From assembly GCA_938041955.1 (NCBI GenBank), contig CALISD010000160.1, positions 1 to 33,759 of the forward strand: a stretch of 33,759 bases of DNA, read 5' to 3'. This DNA comes from an uncultured Granulosicoccaceae bacterium (GTDB lineage Bacteria; Pseudomonadota; Gammaproteobacteria; Granulosicoccales; Granulosicoccaceae). The translations under genes and the position numbers were made by a program. Shown here in pieces: positions 7,993-18,000 of the stretch (its first letter is position 1; every line of letters starts with the position of its first letter). The notes beneath the pieces were generated by a model. The model searched no databases. It was not told the DNA's origin and saw only the letters and a program-made list of their open reading frames with translations.

Positions 7993-8778
7993 ATGAAAAC
8001 AGAAAATAGACTAGCCCTCGTCACCGGCGCTGCCGGCGGCATCGGATCAGGCATTGCACGGACGCTAATCCAGAGTGGATGGGATGTTGCACTAAACGAT
8101 CTCAATAGCGCATCTGTTACTTCCCTAAAAGAGGAACTAAGCAGCGGTGGACTAACTAAAGCAGGCACACAGATCGAAGCGCTTTCTGGTGATGTTTCGA
8201 AGGAAGAAGACGTAGAGTTAGTATTCGAAGCCATTAACGATCGATTCAACAGAGTACCTGATCTGTTAGTAAACAATGCGGGAATACAAACCTGGAAACC
8301 GCTGCTGGAGCTCAGTCTGCAAGAGTGGGAACGCACTTTGGCAACCAACCTGACCGGTTGCTTTTTAAATACCCGCTGCTTTGCTCAGCACGCAGTTAAA
8401 AACAAGCAAAGTGGAGTAATCATTAATATCGGTTCCGGTTGCAACAAGCTTGCGTTCCCTAACCTGGTAGATTACAACGCGTCAAAAGGGGGTATTGAGA
8501 TGCTAACCAAGTCTGCAGCATTGGAACTAGGTATGCATAATATTCGCGTTAACTGTATTGCCCCCGGTGCTATTGAAACTCCACGAACACAAGGTGAAGC
8601 GGGCGACTACCAGGCAAGCTGGAGCAGCCTCACCCCGCTGCGCAGAATCGGCCAGCCATCTGACGTCGCTGCGGCCGTACTGCTATTGGCAGATGACTCT
8701 GCGAGCTTTATCAGTGGGCAGACACTTGGTGTGGATGGCGGTTTGTTTGCACAGGCTATTTGGCCGGAAAACTACTGA
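7993..8778 (+). CDS. Short-chain dehydrogenase/reductase (classical SDR)
   Basis: 261 residues, ATG start. Classical SDR motifs are all present: nucleotide-binding TGAAGGIG (11-18), NNAG (94-97), catalytic Ser148, Tyr161 and Lys165 (YNASK), and the PGAIETP loop (191-197). Asp36 at the end of the second strand favours NAD(H) over NADP(H). The length is typical. The C-terminal GVDGGL motif matches the sugar and polyol dehydrogenase group. With the lactonase gene starting 34 bp downstream, a reasonable inference is that this enzyme oxidises a sugar at C1 to its lactone, but the substrate cannot be read from sequence. Confidence 0.9.
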   Translation: MKTENRLALVTGAAGGIGSGIARTLIQSGWDVALNDLNSASVTSLKEELSSGGLTKAGTQIEALSGDVSKEEDVELVFEAINDRFNRVPDLLVNNAGIQTWKPLLELSLQEWERTLATNLTGCFLNTRCFAQHAVKNKQSGVIINIGSGCNKLAFPNLVDYNASKGGIEMLTKSAALELGMHNIRVNCIAPGAIETPRTQGEAGDYQASWSSLTPLRRIGQPSDVAAAVLLLADDSASFISGQTLGVDGGLFAQAIWPENY

Positions 8779-8812
8779 CCCGCTAATCAAATATTATAAA
8801 ACAGGACTCGAC

Positions 8813-9730
8813 ATGTTTGGTGAAATTGAAGGCACAGGTTTTGAGGTGATATCTCCGGCATTCGAAGGGTGTGTTATTGGCCATGCAAGGGTTGAAAGAT
8901 TATGGACCGGGGCACGTTGGTGCGAAGGTCCTGTCTGGTTTGCTGCCGGTCGATACCTTGTGTGGTCCGATATTCCGAACAACCGTATGATGCGTTGGGA
9001 TGAGACGGACGGATCGGTCTCAGAATTTCGCAGCCCATCAAACAACAGCAACGGTAATACCATTGACAGCCAAGGCAGACTCATCACATGTGAACATCTG
9101 ACTCGCTGCGTCACTCGCACTGAACATAACGGTACACTCACCACACTCGCTGCAGTATCAAACGGCAAGCGCTTCAACTCACCCAACGATGTTGTGGTCA
9201 AGGCAGACAATACTATTTGGTTCACAGACCCTGACTATGGGATATTAACGGACTACGAAGGTGAGCAGGCCAATAGTGAGATAAATGCCTGCCATGTCTA
9301 TCGCGTAAACCCCGATGACGGAAGTGTCACCGTAGTCGCTGATGACTACATAAAACCGAATGGATTGGCATTTTCACCGGATGAGAATTATCTGTATATC
9401 TCAGATACCGGAAGATCACACAGCACAAACGGCCCGGCACATATAAGAAAACATTCAGTACAACGCGACGGCACACTTGGAACAGGTGAAGTTTTTGCCG
9501 AGTGCGGCAATGGTTTGTTTGACGGCTTCAGAGTAGACACCGCTGGACGCCTTTGGACTTCTGCTGCAGATGGAGTGCATTGTCTGGATAGTGATGGCAC
9601 CTTGATCGGTAAAATTCATATTCCGGAGTTTGTTGCAAATGTATGCTTTGGCGGTGCAAAGCGTAATCGCTTGTTTATCTGCGGGACAACATCGCTCTAC
9701 TCCGCCTACCTCAGCGTAAACGGAATCTAA
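8813..9730 (+). CDS. SMP-30/gluconolactonase-like lactonase
   Basis: 305 residues from the ATG at 8813, which has AGGA about 8 bases upstream. The frame extends further back, but only across the dehydrogenase gene. The SMP-30/gluconolactonase/LRE beta-propeller is shown by its metal ligands: Glu38 in CEGPVW, Asn125 in NSPNDVV, Asn183 in KPNGLAFSPD and Asp237 in LFDGFRVD, plus IWFTDPDYG and LYISDTG. The family uses a divalent metal to hydrolyse aldonolactones. Placed 34 bp after an SDR gene, it probably opens the lactone that enzyme makes, giving an aldonic acid. No dehydratase or transporter is next to it, so the rest of the pathway is elsewhere. Confidence 0.9.
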   Translation: MFGEIEGTGFEVISPAFEGCVIGHARVERLWTGARWCEGPVWFAAGRYLVWSDIPNNRMMRWDETDGSVSEFRSPSNNSNGNTIDSQGRLITCEHLTRCVTRTEHNGTLTTLAAVSNGKRFNSPNDVVVKADNTIWFTDPDYGILTDYEGEQANSEINACHVYRVNPDDGSVTVVADDYIKPNGLAFSPDENYLYISDTGRSHSTNGPAHIRKHSVQRDGTLGTGEVFAECGNGLFDGFRVDTAGRLWTSAADGVHCLDSDGTLIGKIHIPEFVANVCFGGAKRNRLFICGTTSLYSAYLSVNGI

Positions 9731-9833
9731 TACCCGCAAAGTGCCTTCGAAATCGCCTGCACCATTCGCCAATATTTTTTCACAGTGCAACCGCCATCAT
9801 TTTGACGACAGTCATATCAGCTAATTCTCATCA

Positions 9834-11882
9834 CTACTTTTTAGTTCCGATAAAGTCTTTCAGTAAGTATAAAGAGCTCAGCCCGAGTGTTGCGGCAAGA
9901 AAATACCTTTGACTCATAATGGCCACACCTAAAAATAGCACGAGTGCAGGTAGCGCAAGATAATAAAGCAAAGTGCTAGTAGGGAGCAGTTGCACCGGAA
10001 ATCCACTCATTGACCTTGCACTGATCGAGTCGGTCTTAACCCTGAGAGCGTCCATCTGCGCCAGCTGAACTATTTCCTTTGACCCAGGGTGAAGAGTCAT
10101 TTCAAAATGGAGATCATTACCGGTTCTGGTTACTTTGTCTTTATAAAGGTACCAATCAGTTGTGCACTCAAATTTCTCACCATCCGCGTCAGGCTTATTA
10201 TCATAGCGTACATTTATCTGGTGGTTGAGTATGCCGTCCAGTTCGATCTCAACCGGATTACGATTAGTATCCGGTATATGCAGATCTTCGTGAAAGTTCG
10301 TCTCAACGGCCAATCTACCATTTTTGATGTCGTCTAACGGCGTCTCTATTTGATAAACCTCCCGTGTAGAAAGAGTATTGCTTATCAAATCATCTTCAAC
10401 AATACTAAGAGAAGACACAGAAGTAAGTTTCACATCCAACTCGCTTGCGGTACTGTCTAAATACGATTCTTCAAGCAATGACATTTGCGATGATGCAAAG
10501 AAGTAACGCATGTTATTGGCACGCTGACGAGAATACTTCCTCAAAATTTCCACCGTGGGCTTTTCATTTTCAGAGGATCGAAAGTCAACCGTGTGTATCA
10601 GTGAAAACACTTCCTTCGTGTTATCAAAATAGAGATCTGCAAGACCACTGCCACTGGCAGTTATCGGAAGCGCTTTCTTGAAGTTAAGCACCGACAGTTG
10701 TTCCAGGCCGCCCGCTTGCTTCTGGATCGTGGCATCAACGAAGTAGATTTTATCTTTCCACATAAACTGCACAATCATATGATTGAACAGGAACGGGCTG
10801 GGCTGTAGCGACTCAACACCATCACGCAAAGATGTATTGACCAACGCAAGATTCGCTTGAACCCCCAGGCCGGATAACATAGTGACCAGCAGGTTTGATT
10901 TATCTTTGCAGTCCCCTGTTCGCCTTTTAAGCGTCTTTGCTGCGGTCTTTGGTGTATGTGAAAATATTCCACCCGACTCACTTCTGTAGCGAATGTTATC
11001 TTGGACGAAGCGAATACAGCTTATGATCGACTCATCACTGGCTCCGGCAATGTTAAGATCATCAATATTCGACAGTTCCAGCTTTTCATTGGTAGCGCCC
11101 ACATTACTGTAATATGAATGCATATAGCTAGAGATGGTTTGCCACTCTGCTTTGCTGGAGACCATTACATAAGGCGGCCAATAATGAGCCGGCATGCTAT
11201 GGCCTTGTTTTTTGGGAAGCAGATTATGCCACTGATCCTCAAATGAGGCACCGGGGGCCAGAAAGTCAGTTTTATCGATCTTTTTCGCGCTATCAATATG
11301 CTGAATCGCAATCTCTTTTGTGGATTCATTGCTCACACGTATCGACTGTAAGGCTACGAAACAACTCCACGACAGACGATATGAATCCCGAAAATACTTT
11401 CCGTATAAGGGATGTTCGTTTTCGGTTTCAACAAAAGATGTTTCCAGATGCAGCGTGTCACCAACACGGAGATCATCAACAATTAGTTCGACAGTCAGGT
11501 TCTCAGTTGAGACATGGCTCTCCAGCGCAGTCTCACGCTGCATGCACCGTATATTGTCCGCATCAAGGCAATCAATGGTTTTGCCATTTCGAGTTATTTC
11601 ACACCGATGAAACTCGATTGTCTGCGAGCCCGGCACCACATCGTATAGATGCTGCGACATACTCTCGATAGCGGACTCATCGCTTATCCTAACTTTGGTA
11701 CGTTGAAACGAAGTGACAGAGCCCTCTAACGCTCTGATCTGGTAGTCCACAAGCGTGTAGACAAACGGCGATTCATAATCAGCCACTTCTACATCTTCTG
11801 CACTAATATCGTGCACCCAATCCGGTCTGGGCAGAATCTTGTGAGGAATTGCGAATTGATAGTTCGTTTCTGAAACTGACAT
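9834..11882 (-). CDS. DUF3857/transglutaminase-like protein with C-terminal TM segments
   Basis: 682 residues. The start is firm: AAGGAG lies 8 bases before the ATG. Residues about 40-220 match the DUF3857 type of beta-domain, and residues about 275-390 are a transglutaminase-like core with Cys325 in TGDCKDK, His368 in FNHM and Asp383 in FVDAT, the complete papain-like triad. Two hydrophobic segments end the protein (about 637-655 and 659-675). Family members are usually exported, yet this one has no N-terminal signal peptide, so topology is unclear. It may cleave or cross-link peptides, but the substrate is unknown. It follows the DUF945 gene on the same strand after about 200 bp that contains a hairpin. 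Confidence 0.85.
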   Translation of the reverse strand: MSVSETNYQFAIPHKILPRPDWVHDISAEDVEVADYESPFVYTLVDYQIRALEGSVTSFQRTKVRISDESAIESMSQHLYDVVPGSQTIEFHRCEITRNGKTIDCLDADNIRCMQRETALESHVSTENLTVELIVDDLRVGDTLHLETSFVETENEHPLYGKYFRDSYRLSWSCFVALQSIRVSNESTKEIAIQHIDSAKKIDKTDFLAPGASFEDQWHNLLPKKQGHSMPAHYWPPYVMVSSKAEWQTISSYMHSYYSNVGATNEKLELSNIDDLNIAGASDESIISCIRFVQDNIRYRSESGGIFSHTPKTAAKTLKRRTGDCKDKSNLLVTMLSGLGVQANLALVNTSLRDGVESLQPSPFLFNHMIVQFMWKDKIYFVDATIQKQAGGLEQLSVLNFKKALPITASGSGLADLYFDNTKEVFSLIHTVDFRSSENEKPTVEILRKYSRQRANNMRYFFASSQMSLLEESYLDSTASELDVKLTSVSSLSIVEDDLISNTLSTREVYQIETPLDDIKNGRLAVETNFHEDLHIPDTNRNPVEIELDGILNHQINVRYDNKPDADGEKFECTTDWYLYKDKVTRTGNDLHFEMTLHPGSKEIVQLAQMDALRVKTDSISARSMSGFPVQLLPTSTLLYYLALPALVLFLGVAIMSQRYFLAATLGLSSLYLLKDFIGTKK

Positions 11883-12026
11883 GTACTACTCCTTCCAGAT
11901 CGACTCACTGCATTCGCAAACGGTAGAACCTACCTTGAACGGTAATACGATCTGTCTATTTTTTTCCACGGATAGTTTGTTTTTTGATGTCACAACTTCT
12001 CAGGTGACTGTGAGCCATGAGGAAAT

Positions 12027-12054
12027 TAGCCGGGCATCGAGAGTCACCCGGCTA
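12027..12054 (-). terminator. Possible terminator after the DUF945 gene
   Basis: An 8-bp perfect inverted repeat, TAGCCGGG (12027-12034) and CCCGGCTA (12047-12054), with a 12-nt loop. It begins 36 bp after the DUF945 stop on the minus strand and is followed there by AATTTCC, a poor T-run. It may terminate or attenuate transcription between the DUF945 and DUF3857 genes. Confidence 0.4.
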
Positions 12055-12089
12055 TTTCAGCAGTGACAAATTGCTAGTTAAAACAGATT

Positions 12090-13430
12090 TTAGTAGTCAG
12101 CCATCGCTGACAAAAAATCCAGCGGCGTATTTAGCTGATCACCAATCAACTGACTAAGCGGCTGTATGTTGCCATTGACATCAAGCATCAGGTTGGCAAT
12201 GTGTATGTCAGCGGTATATTTATCGCCTTCGTTCACAATGTACTGTTGCGCCATCGGGTGCATCATAAACATCGCTGCTGGTGTCAGTTCAATTGCCGGC
12301 TGGTCAGCATCAAGCGTTACGCTGAACTTCATTGATTCTAATAAATCACCGACCGTTGCAATAGAATCCATACCACTAGCGGTTCCATCACCGAGAAAAG
12401 ATAAGTTAATATCTCCGACAATATCACCACCGTCGTTAGTTAGTATGAGCTTGTTTATCACATCTACACCCGGTGTAATCAACCCGGTGTAGGCCTCTTT
12501 GAGTTGCGCAGAAATATCACCAGTATCAGTTGTATTGACAATATCATTCACGGCAGTGACATAGTTTTCCAGACCTTTGACTGAAAGCCCATTAACATCA
12601 ATTTCCCAGTCAACAGAGTTCAGTGGCAAAGGAGAGGATATTTTCGCTACCGACAGCCCCATACTGGTATTGACTTTATCGCCGTCAAGCGCCGCAACAG
12701 AATCAAGCACAGCATCTATGAGACTAAACTCAATACCCATCTCACCCTTAAATTCCACAGATGGAAACACTATGCTCTGATCACCGGTAAACACACCATT
12801 GGCGACCTGTAATAGATCGAATTTTGATGTTGATTCTGCTACGGTGAGCACATTACCCGCATCATCACTAACGTCAATTGCACCAAGCACTCCACTGATG
12901 TCTATTTTGCCTCCCGCGCTGGTGGCCTTAAAGCGACCGCCTTCAAAGGATATCGCGCCGTCATCATCTGACCTCCAGTCCAAAGAATGCAACTGCAAGT
13001 CACTGACAAGATCACCTGTGAATTCAACATCGGTATACAGCACAAACGGTTCACCCGAATCAAAGCTTGCGATTATTTGCAACACTTCATTCGATTCAAT
13101 TTTGTCTTTTACAAGAGTGGTAGTAATACTAGAGGCACTGAATCGCGCTCCCTGCGAATCGGAACCAATCGGTGAATGTTGAATGTCGTGTTTCAGTTGA
13201 AACAACACAGCATCAGGTTCACCATACAATCTGACATTGGTAACAGCAGTACTGGTTGTAAAACCCGCATCATATTCGGCCACATCAAGAACAAACGACT
13301 CGACCGTGGCAGCATTAAGCTCTGAAACGAATTTCTCATAAGCGGGTTGCGCTTGAGTTCCGGAATAATAGGTGGATCCAGCCCACGAAGCTCCGGCAAC
13401 CAGTGGAAGTGCTAGCAGTACTTTCTTCAT
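12090..13430 (-). CDS. YdgA-like DUF945 family protein
   Basis: 446 residues from the ATG at 13430; the frame is open 26 codons further, but those are basic and non-family, and the chosen ATG is preceded by AGGGA and starts the expected MKK signal. An N-terminal hydrophobic segment (about 4-20) anchors or exports the protein. The following GSTYYSG..AQPAYEKFVSELN stretch and the C-terminal VNGNIQPLSQLIG are typical of DUF945 (Escherichia coli YdgA). The protein is rich in beta-prone, Asp-containing segments. The function of the family is not established; it is thought to act in the cell envelope. Same strand as the DUF3857 gene downstream and the prolyl hydroxylase gene upstream. Confidence 0.85.
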   Translation of the reverse strand: MKKVLLALPLVAGASWAGSTYYSGTQAQPAYEKFVSELNAATVESFVLDVAEYDAGFTTSTAVTNVRLYGEPDAVLFQLKHDIQHSPIGSDSQGARFSASSITTTLVKDKIESNEVLQIIASFDSGEPFVLYTDVEFTGDLVSDLQLHSLDWRSDDDGAISFEGGRFKATSAGGKIDISGVLGAIDVSDDAGNVLTVAESTSKFDLLQVANGVFTGDQSIVFPSVEFKGEMGIEFSLIDAVLDSVAALDGDKVNTSMGLSVAKISSPLPLNSVDWEIDVNGLSVKGLENYVTAVNDIVNTTDTGDISAQLKEAYTGLITPGVDVINKLILTNDGGDIVGDINLSFLGDGTASGMDSIATVGDLLESMKFSVTLDADQPAIELTPAAMFMMHPMAQQYIVNEGDKYTADIHIANLMLDVNGNIQPLSQLIGDQLNTPLDFLSAMADY

Positions 13431-13671
13431 CTTTACGTCCCTATAGACACAATTTATTATTTTTATTTTCTTCCTGCGTGCAGGATAACGGCGGTGTCTG
13501 TAAAACATTGATACAACGGGAAGGTAATTGTGAACTCTGTTATTTAATGTCGATTTTTAAGTCGCAGACGGAATTCACAGGAAGACAAAGACAATAAACT
13601 TTCAGCCAGATAAGACTCGTTAACTCACCCCGCTTAGCATATCGACTCAGAGGTTTATTAGCCTTTGGCTA

Positions 13672-14268
13672 CTAAATCATCGGGTTGCTACGATTGGCAC
13701 AAAACCACCCGGCAATAGAATACCGGTGACGATGAGTGACCAGCACCTCATGCGGGACTTCTTCACTGAGAAATGCCACCACTGTGCCGAACTCCGGCCG
13801 GACCTTCAACGGTACTCTGGCATCAGCGTACAAAACCAACTCGCCACCGTCTTCCTTTAACCAGTCATGATTAAGGTAGATAATTATTGAGAGTATGCGG
13901 TTTTTCTGCCCCTGAAATGCATCAACATGCGTTCTGTAAAAACAACCCGGGTTATACAATGCGTAGTGACTTTCGAATGAAAAAAGTCCAAGGAACAAAC
14001 TGGAGTTAAAACCTGACTGTAACTCAGCAGCCCATTTGATCCACTCTGCGCCGGTGGCGTCAGTATCATCTATCCATGAAATTTTATCCGACCGTACCGA
14101 CTGCTTTATCTGCAGCCCGTCAGTGCGACCAATGCCCGCGGGCTTCAAGACTGTTTGCGCCTCACTGTGCGATTTCGCCCACAAATTTTGCCCCAGTATT
14201 TCGGGTAACGCATTGGTATGGATGCTATATCCGTCTTTGCAAATATTACGCGACATATCCTCAAACAA
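13672..14268 (-). CDS. 2-oxoglutarate/Fe(II) dioxygenase, EGLN/SM-20-type prolyl hydroxylase
   Basis: 198 residues if started at TTG 14268; an ATG four codons inside (14256) would give 194. Neither has a good ribosome site, and the frame remains open without ATG, GTG or TTG back to 14427, so the true start is uncertain. Iron ligands are His114 and Asp116 (HVD) and His173 (VPHEV), with Arg182 to bind 2-oxoglutarate (RYSIAGWF). The segments RSDKISWID and LFLGLFSFESHYALYNPG are close to the bacterial EGLN-like group, one characterised member of which (in Pseudomonas) hydroxylates a proline of EF-Tu. The same target here is only an inference. Confidence 0.88.
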   Translation of the reverse strand: MFEDMSRNICKDGYSIHTNALPEILGQNLWAKSHSEAQTVLKPAGIGRTDGLQIKQSVRSDKISWIDDTDATGAEWIKWAAELQSGFNSSLFLGLFSFESHYALYNPGCFYRTHVDAFQGQKNRILSIIIYLNHDWLKEDGGELVLYADARVPLKVRPEFGTVVAFLSEEVPHEVLVTHRHRYSIAGWFCANRSNPMI

Positions 14269-14427
14269 AATGGCATTGTCCGAGGCAGCGATTCCGGGCG
14301 CTATCCGTCGATTATCGGAAATAGCAGAGGGTGTATCAGAAACTGATGGTAGAGAATCTGTGCGTTTAATCTGGTGCTTTGGGTCGGCGTCAATACAGTA
14401 TCGATCATGTGATCGGGTGAGAAGTCA

Positions 14428-15079
14428 CCACACGTCAATGTATAGCAGCACGACCACCGGAGCAACCACACAATGATGCCGTCAGTTGCGGATCTTCTAT
14501 CGCCATATACTTAGCGGCAAACTATTGACGACCCTGTCCTGGTTGGTCAAGACGGAGACTCTAAAGAGCAATGCTGGTCAGGCCTGGCCCCTTCACGATC
14601 AGAAAGACCAAAGCCAGCAAAAGAAAAGGCGTGAAATACGCGTGAGATCCAATCACAGGTAGTGTGCGCTACATCACATATTACGGCCACAGTGATTGAT
14701 TGATCTTTTATTTGGACCCAATTCCCTGGATTCAGTACCTCAACACTGCCCAGGCGTCACGCTTGACTCTTCTTTGTTGATTAACGCCCACGCCACTCGA
14801 AGTTATGGCACGAATACGGCACCTATTCCTGGCTTGACTAGCACGAGGTCAATAATGCAGTTAGCTACGCTGACGCTGGCATCGTGGTTACTCTCAACGG
14901 AAGAAATCAATGATGTGCCTCCAGAGAACATTCAAATTGTGCCACAACACGCTCCACTCGCAGTTTCATATTTCCCATCAACGAGATTCACTATGCGACA
15001 GCGAAAATAAAGCAAACAGGATACGGGTACCGGAGTAGTCACACATAAAGAACTCTACCTGGCTTTCTCGCACCCCGAC
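14428..15079. other. Intergenic region before the giant gene, no convincing gene
   Basis: About 650 bp. The plus-strand open frames here (14036-14476 and 14696-15010) lack family features and ribosome sites. A minus-strand frame at 14561-14656 would encode a 31-residue hydrophobic peptide starting at GTG, but with no ribosome site; I do not call it. No clear promoter for the giant gene is recognisable, although such a large divergent upstream region probably contains its control sites. Confidence 0.5.
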
Positions 15080-18000
15080 ATGACCCAAGCGACGAAGAAA
15101 AATACTGCCGGACAGAAAACCGTTGTACTAGAGACGCTTGAACAGCGCGTCTTATACTCAATTGACTTTCTCACCTCCGGTTTAAACAGTGTTCACGAGC
15201 CTGGCTCGATAGAGCCTCAGCTTAAGGACCACATCGATATATCGGCGATTCCAGCCGGCGACCCGCCCCTGCCTGCAACAAAGCTTTTCTTACCCGACAC
15301 CCAACAAATTGAAAACTCAAAAAAGCCGGAACACTATCAATCGGAAGCTGACCCGATAGATTCAAACGAAAAATCAGAAACAAAATTTGAGTTGGTCATC
15401 GTGGATAGCGGTGTAGAGAATTCCGATAAACTGCTTTCTGATCTAAATACAACACAATCTGATCAAATTGAACGCCAGTGGATATGGCTCGATCCGGAAC
15501 ACGATGGTGTAAAACAGATAACAGAGCTCCTTGATGGCGTGGTGGAAGTCGATGCCATACATATCATAAGTCACGGAGACAGCCAGGGATTTCAGCTAGG
15601 CAGCAGCTCACTGGACATCAACACTGCCAGCAACTACAAAGAAGATCTATCTAAATGGAGCTTGTCACTTACACATGATGCCGACCTGCTTATCTACGGA
15701 TGTGACCTCGCCAGCACAGCCAGTGGTCGCGCCCTGATAGATACGATTTCCGATGCGACTAACAGCGACGTAGCAGCGAGTACTGATGTAACGGGTCACA
15801 GCCAACTCGGTGGAGACTGGGAACTGGAATACGAACAAGGGGATATCAGTACGGCTGTCGCAATCTCAAGCGAGGCCCAGAGTTCGTGGGATGCCGCATT
15901 ATCAACCACTGATATTTCAAGCGGTATCGAGTTAAATACAGACGGTGGAAATGACGCATATTTTTTGATTTCAAACGGTGGCAGCATACTGACTGGAGCC
16001 ACACAATTCACCTACGAGATAATTTTCTCGGCTCCCGACATTGGTGTAACCACTGGATTACTCAACTACTTCGCTGGTGGAGAAGAGATAAGTTTTTTTA
16101 TTGATACTTCAAACCAGTTTCTTATCTGGATTGGCGGAACCCAACACATCTCCACTGCTATCGACTATAGCGTACTGAAAGATGGAAATATTCATTCAGT
16201 TTCTGTTACCTGGGATAACACCATCGGCGACTGGCAGTTGTATGTGGATGGTCAACTGACGGACTCAGGAACTGGCCTGGCTACAGGGCACAGCATTGTT
16301 GCCGGTGGCACGATGATCATAGGGCAAGAGCAGGATATTGCGGGTGGCTTTGATCCAGATCATATTTTTAGCGGAACCATTTACGACATCAGACTCTGGA
16401 ACCAAGTACGAACAGAAGCCGAGATCAGTCCGCAGTACAATCAAAAACTTGACCTGTTGAGCAACCCGCCAGGGTTGATCTCCAACTGGCAAATGACCGA
16501 ATTGACCGGTGTAACAAACGACAGAGTGCTTGATGCTGCAGGTGGAAACAATCTTTTAGTCGGACATGTTACCGGGTTTACTCCGAGCACACCTTCAGGA
16601 GATCTCACAGCAATCGAAGATGCCGCTGCTGGTACCTCTGTCGGATTCGTTATTCCCCATAACCCGGAAGTCACTAACGACATAGTCTTTGACGGCCTTT
16701 TCCGGGAGGGCGCAACAATTGCCACAAATAACACTTATGGCACCGGCGCTACCATAGGCGGGTGGACAGTAGCTAACGGAAATATCGAGTCTCATGGTGG
16801 TTGGATTGGTGCGGGTCCGCTGGGCGGTGTACCTATAGAGCTCGGAACAACTGCCGCCGGAAAAATCTCGCAAACACTGACGACGGAAGTGGGTCAGTCC
16901 TACCAGGTAACGTTCGCACTTACAGGTGACTTTAGCAGCGGCAACCTGACAAAGTATTTCGAAACCAGCTTTGGTGTGGCTACAACCTCCCTGGAGATCA
17001 AGCAACCAGAAGGTTGGAGCAACTCTAATCCGTTATGGGAACATAGAACAATAACCTTTAGCGCCACTTCGTCATCTACGATTCTGTCATTTGAGTCGTT
17101 AGAAACTGCACAGTTTCATCCGATAATTACAAACGTACAAGTCACCAAGTTGCCGACAGCTGTCACTGCCATACTGTCTAGTGATCCCACTATTAGCTAC
17201 AACGCCGCAACAAATAAGTTCTATCAGGTATCTGCCGCCCTCACGAATTGGGATAATGCACAGACTGCCGCATCAAATAATCTATTAAACGGTGTAGCCG
17301 GACAATTGGTCAATATCCGCACGCCTTATGAAAACACTGTAATACCAGTCGCCGCAGCAGGCTCGACAACCAAGTTACACATTGGCGGCACTGATGCCAC
17401 TTCGGAAGGAACATGGAACTGGGTAGATAACGGTACCGAAACCGACACCTTTTATACAGCGGGAGCGACAGCTACAGGAAGTTACTCGGCTTTCAAAACA
17501 CCAGAGCCGGACAGCTTAAGCGGCGACGAGGATCAGTTGTCTATATTGATGGGGGATCGTAGTTGGACAGATACGAACGCTGTCGATGTACACAGCTCAA
17601 TTATCGAGTGGGACGCCAATGAAGTGCTTACCAACTACAATTTCGCACTGACTGACGACGCAGATGGCAGGTTTGCAATAGACTCACACACGGGTGAAAT
17701 TACCGTTGCCAATGGATCTCTTCTTGAACTGCAATCATACGATATCACCGTGGCAGTCACAGGCGCAGACAATACAACGTTCAGCAAAACAATGCCTGTC
17801 GCTGTTAATAGCATCAACGAAGCTCCTGCTTTTAATCAACTTGACGGAATCATTAACTACATAGCAGGTACTCCACCTGCGATTCTGGACAATAACGTAT
17901 TGTTCACTGATACAGAGCTTGATGCCAGAAATAATGGCCTGGGAAATTACGCTGGTGCCACACTGACACTCGCTCGCGACACCGGAGCCAATACTGACGA

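Noticed and set aside
8558..8812. Extended N-terminus for the lactonase
   Set aside because: The extra 85 codons overlap the dehydrogenase gene in another frame and are Arg/Cys/Leu-rich, unlike the family; the ATG at 8813 has a ribosome site and gives the usual length.
14395..14435. Possible third fragment of the 180-bp repeat (TGATCGGGTGAGAA resembles TGATCGAGTGAGAA)
   Set aside because: The similarity is limited to about a dozen bases plus scattered matches and overlaps the open frame upstream of the hydroxylase; too short to support.
14561..14656. Minus-strand GTG-started frame for a 31-residue hydrophobic peptide
   Set aside because: No ribosome site and no context; hydrophobic short frames arise by chance. 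It could also be the decayed end of an older membrane protein.
14696..15010. Plus-strand 104-codon frame before the giant gene
   Set aside because: No recognisable domain and no ribosome site; its composition does not look like a real protein, though a relic gene cannot be excluded.
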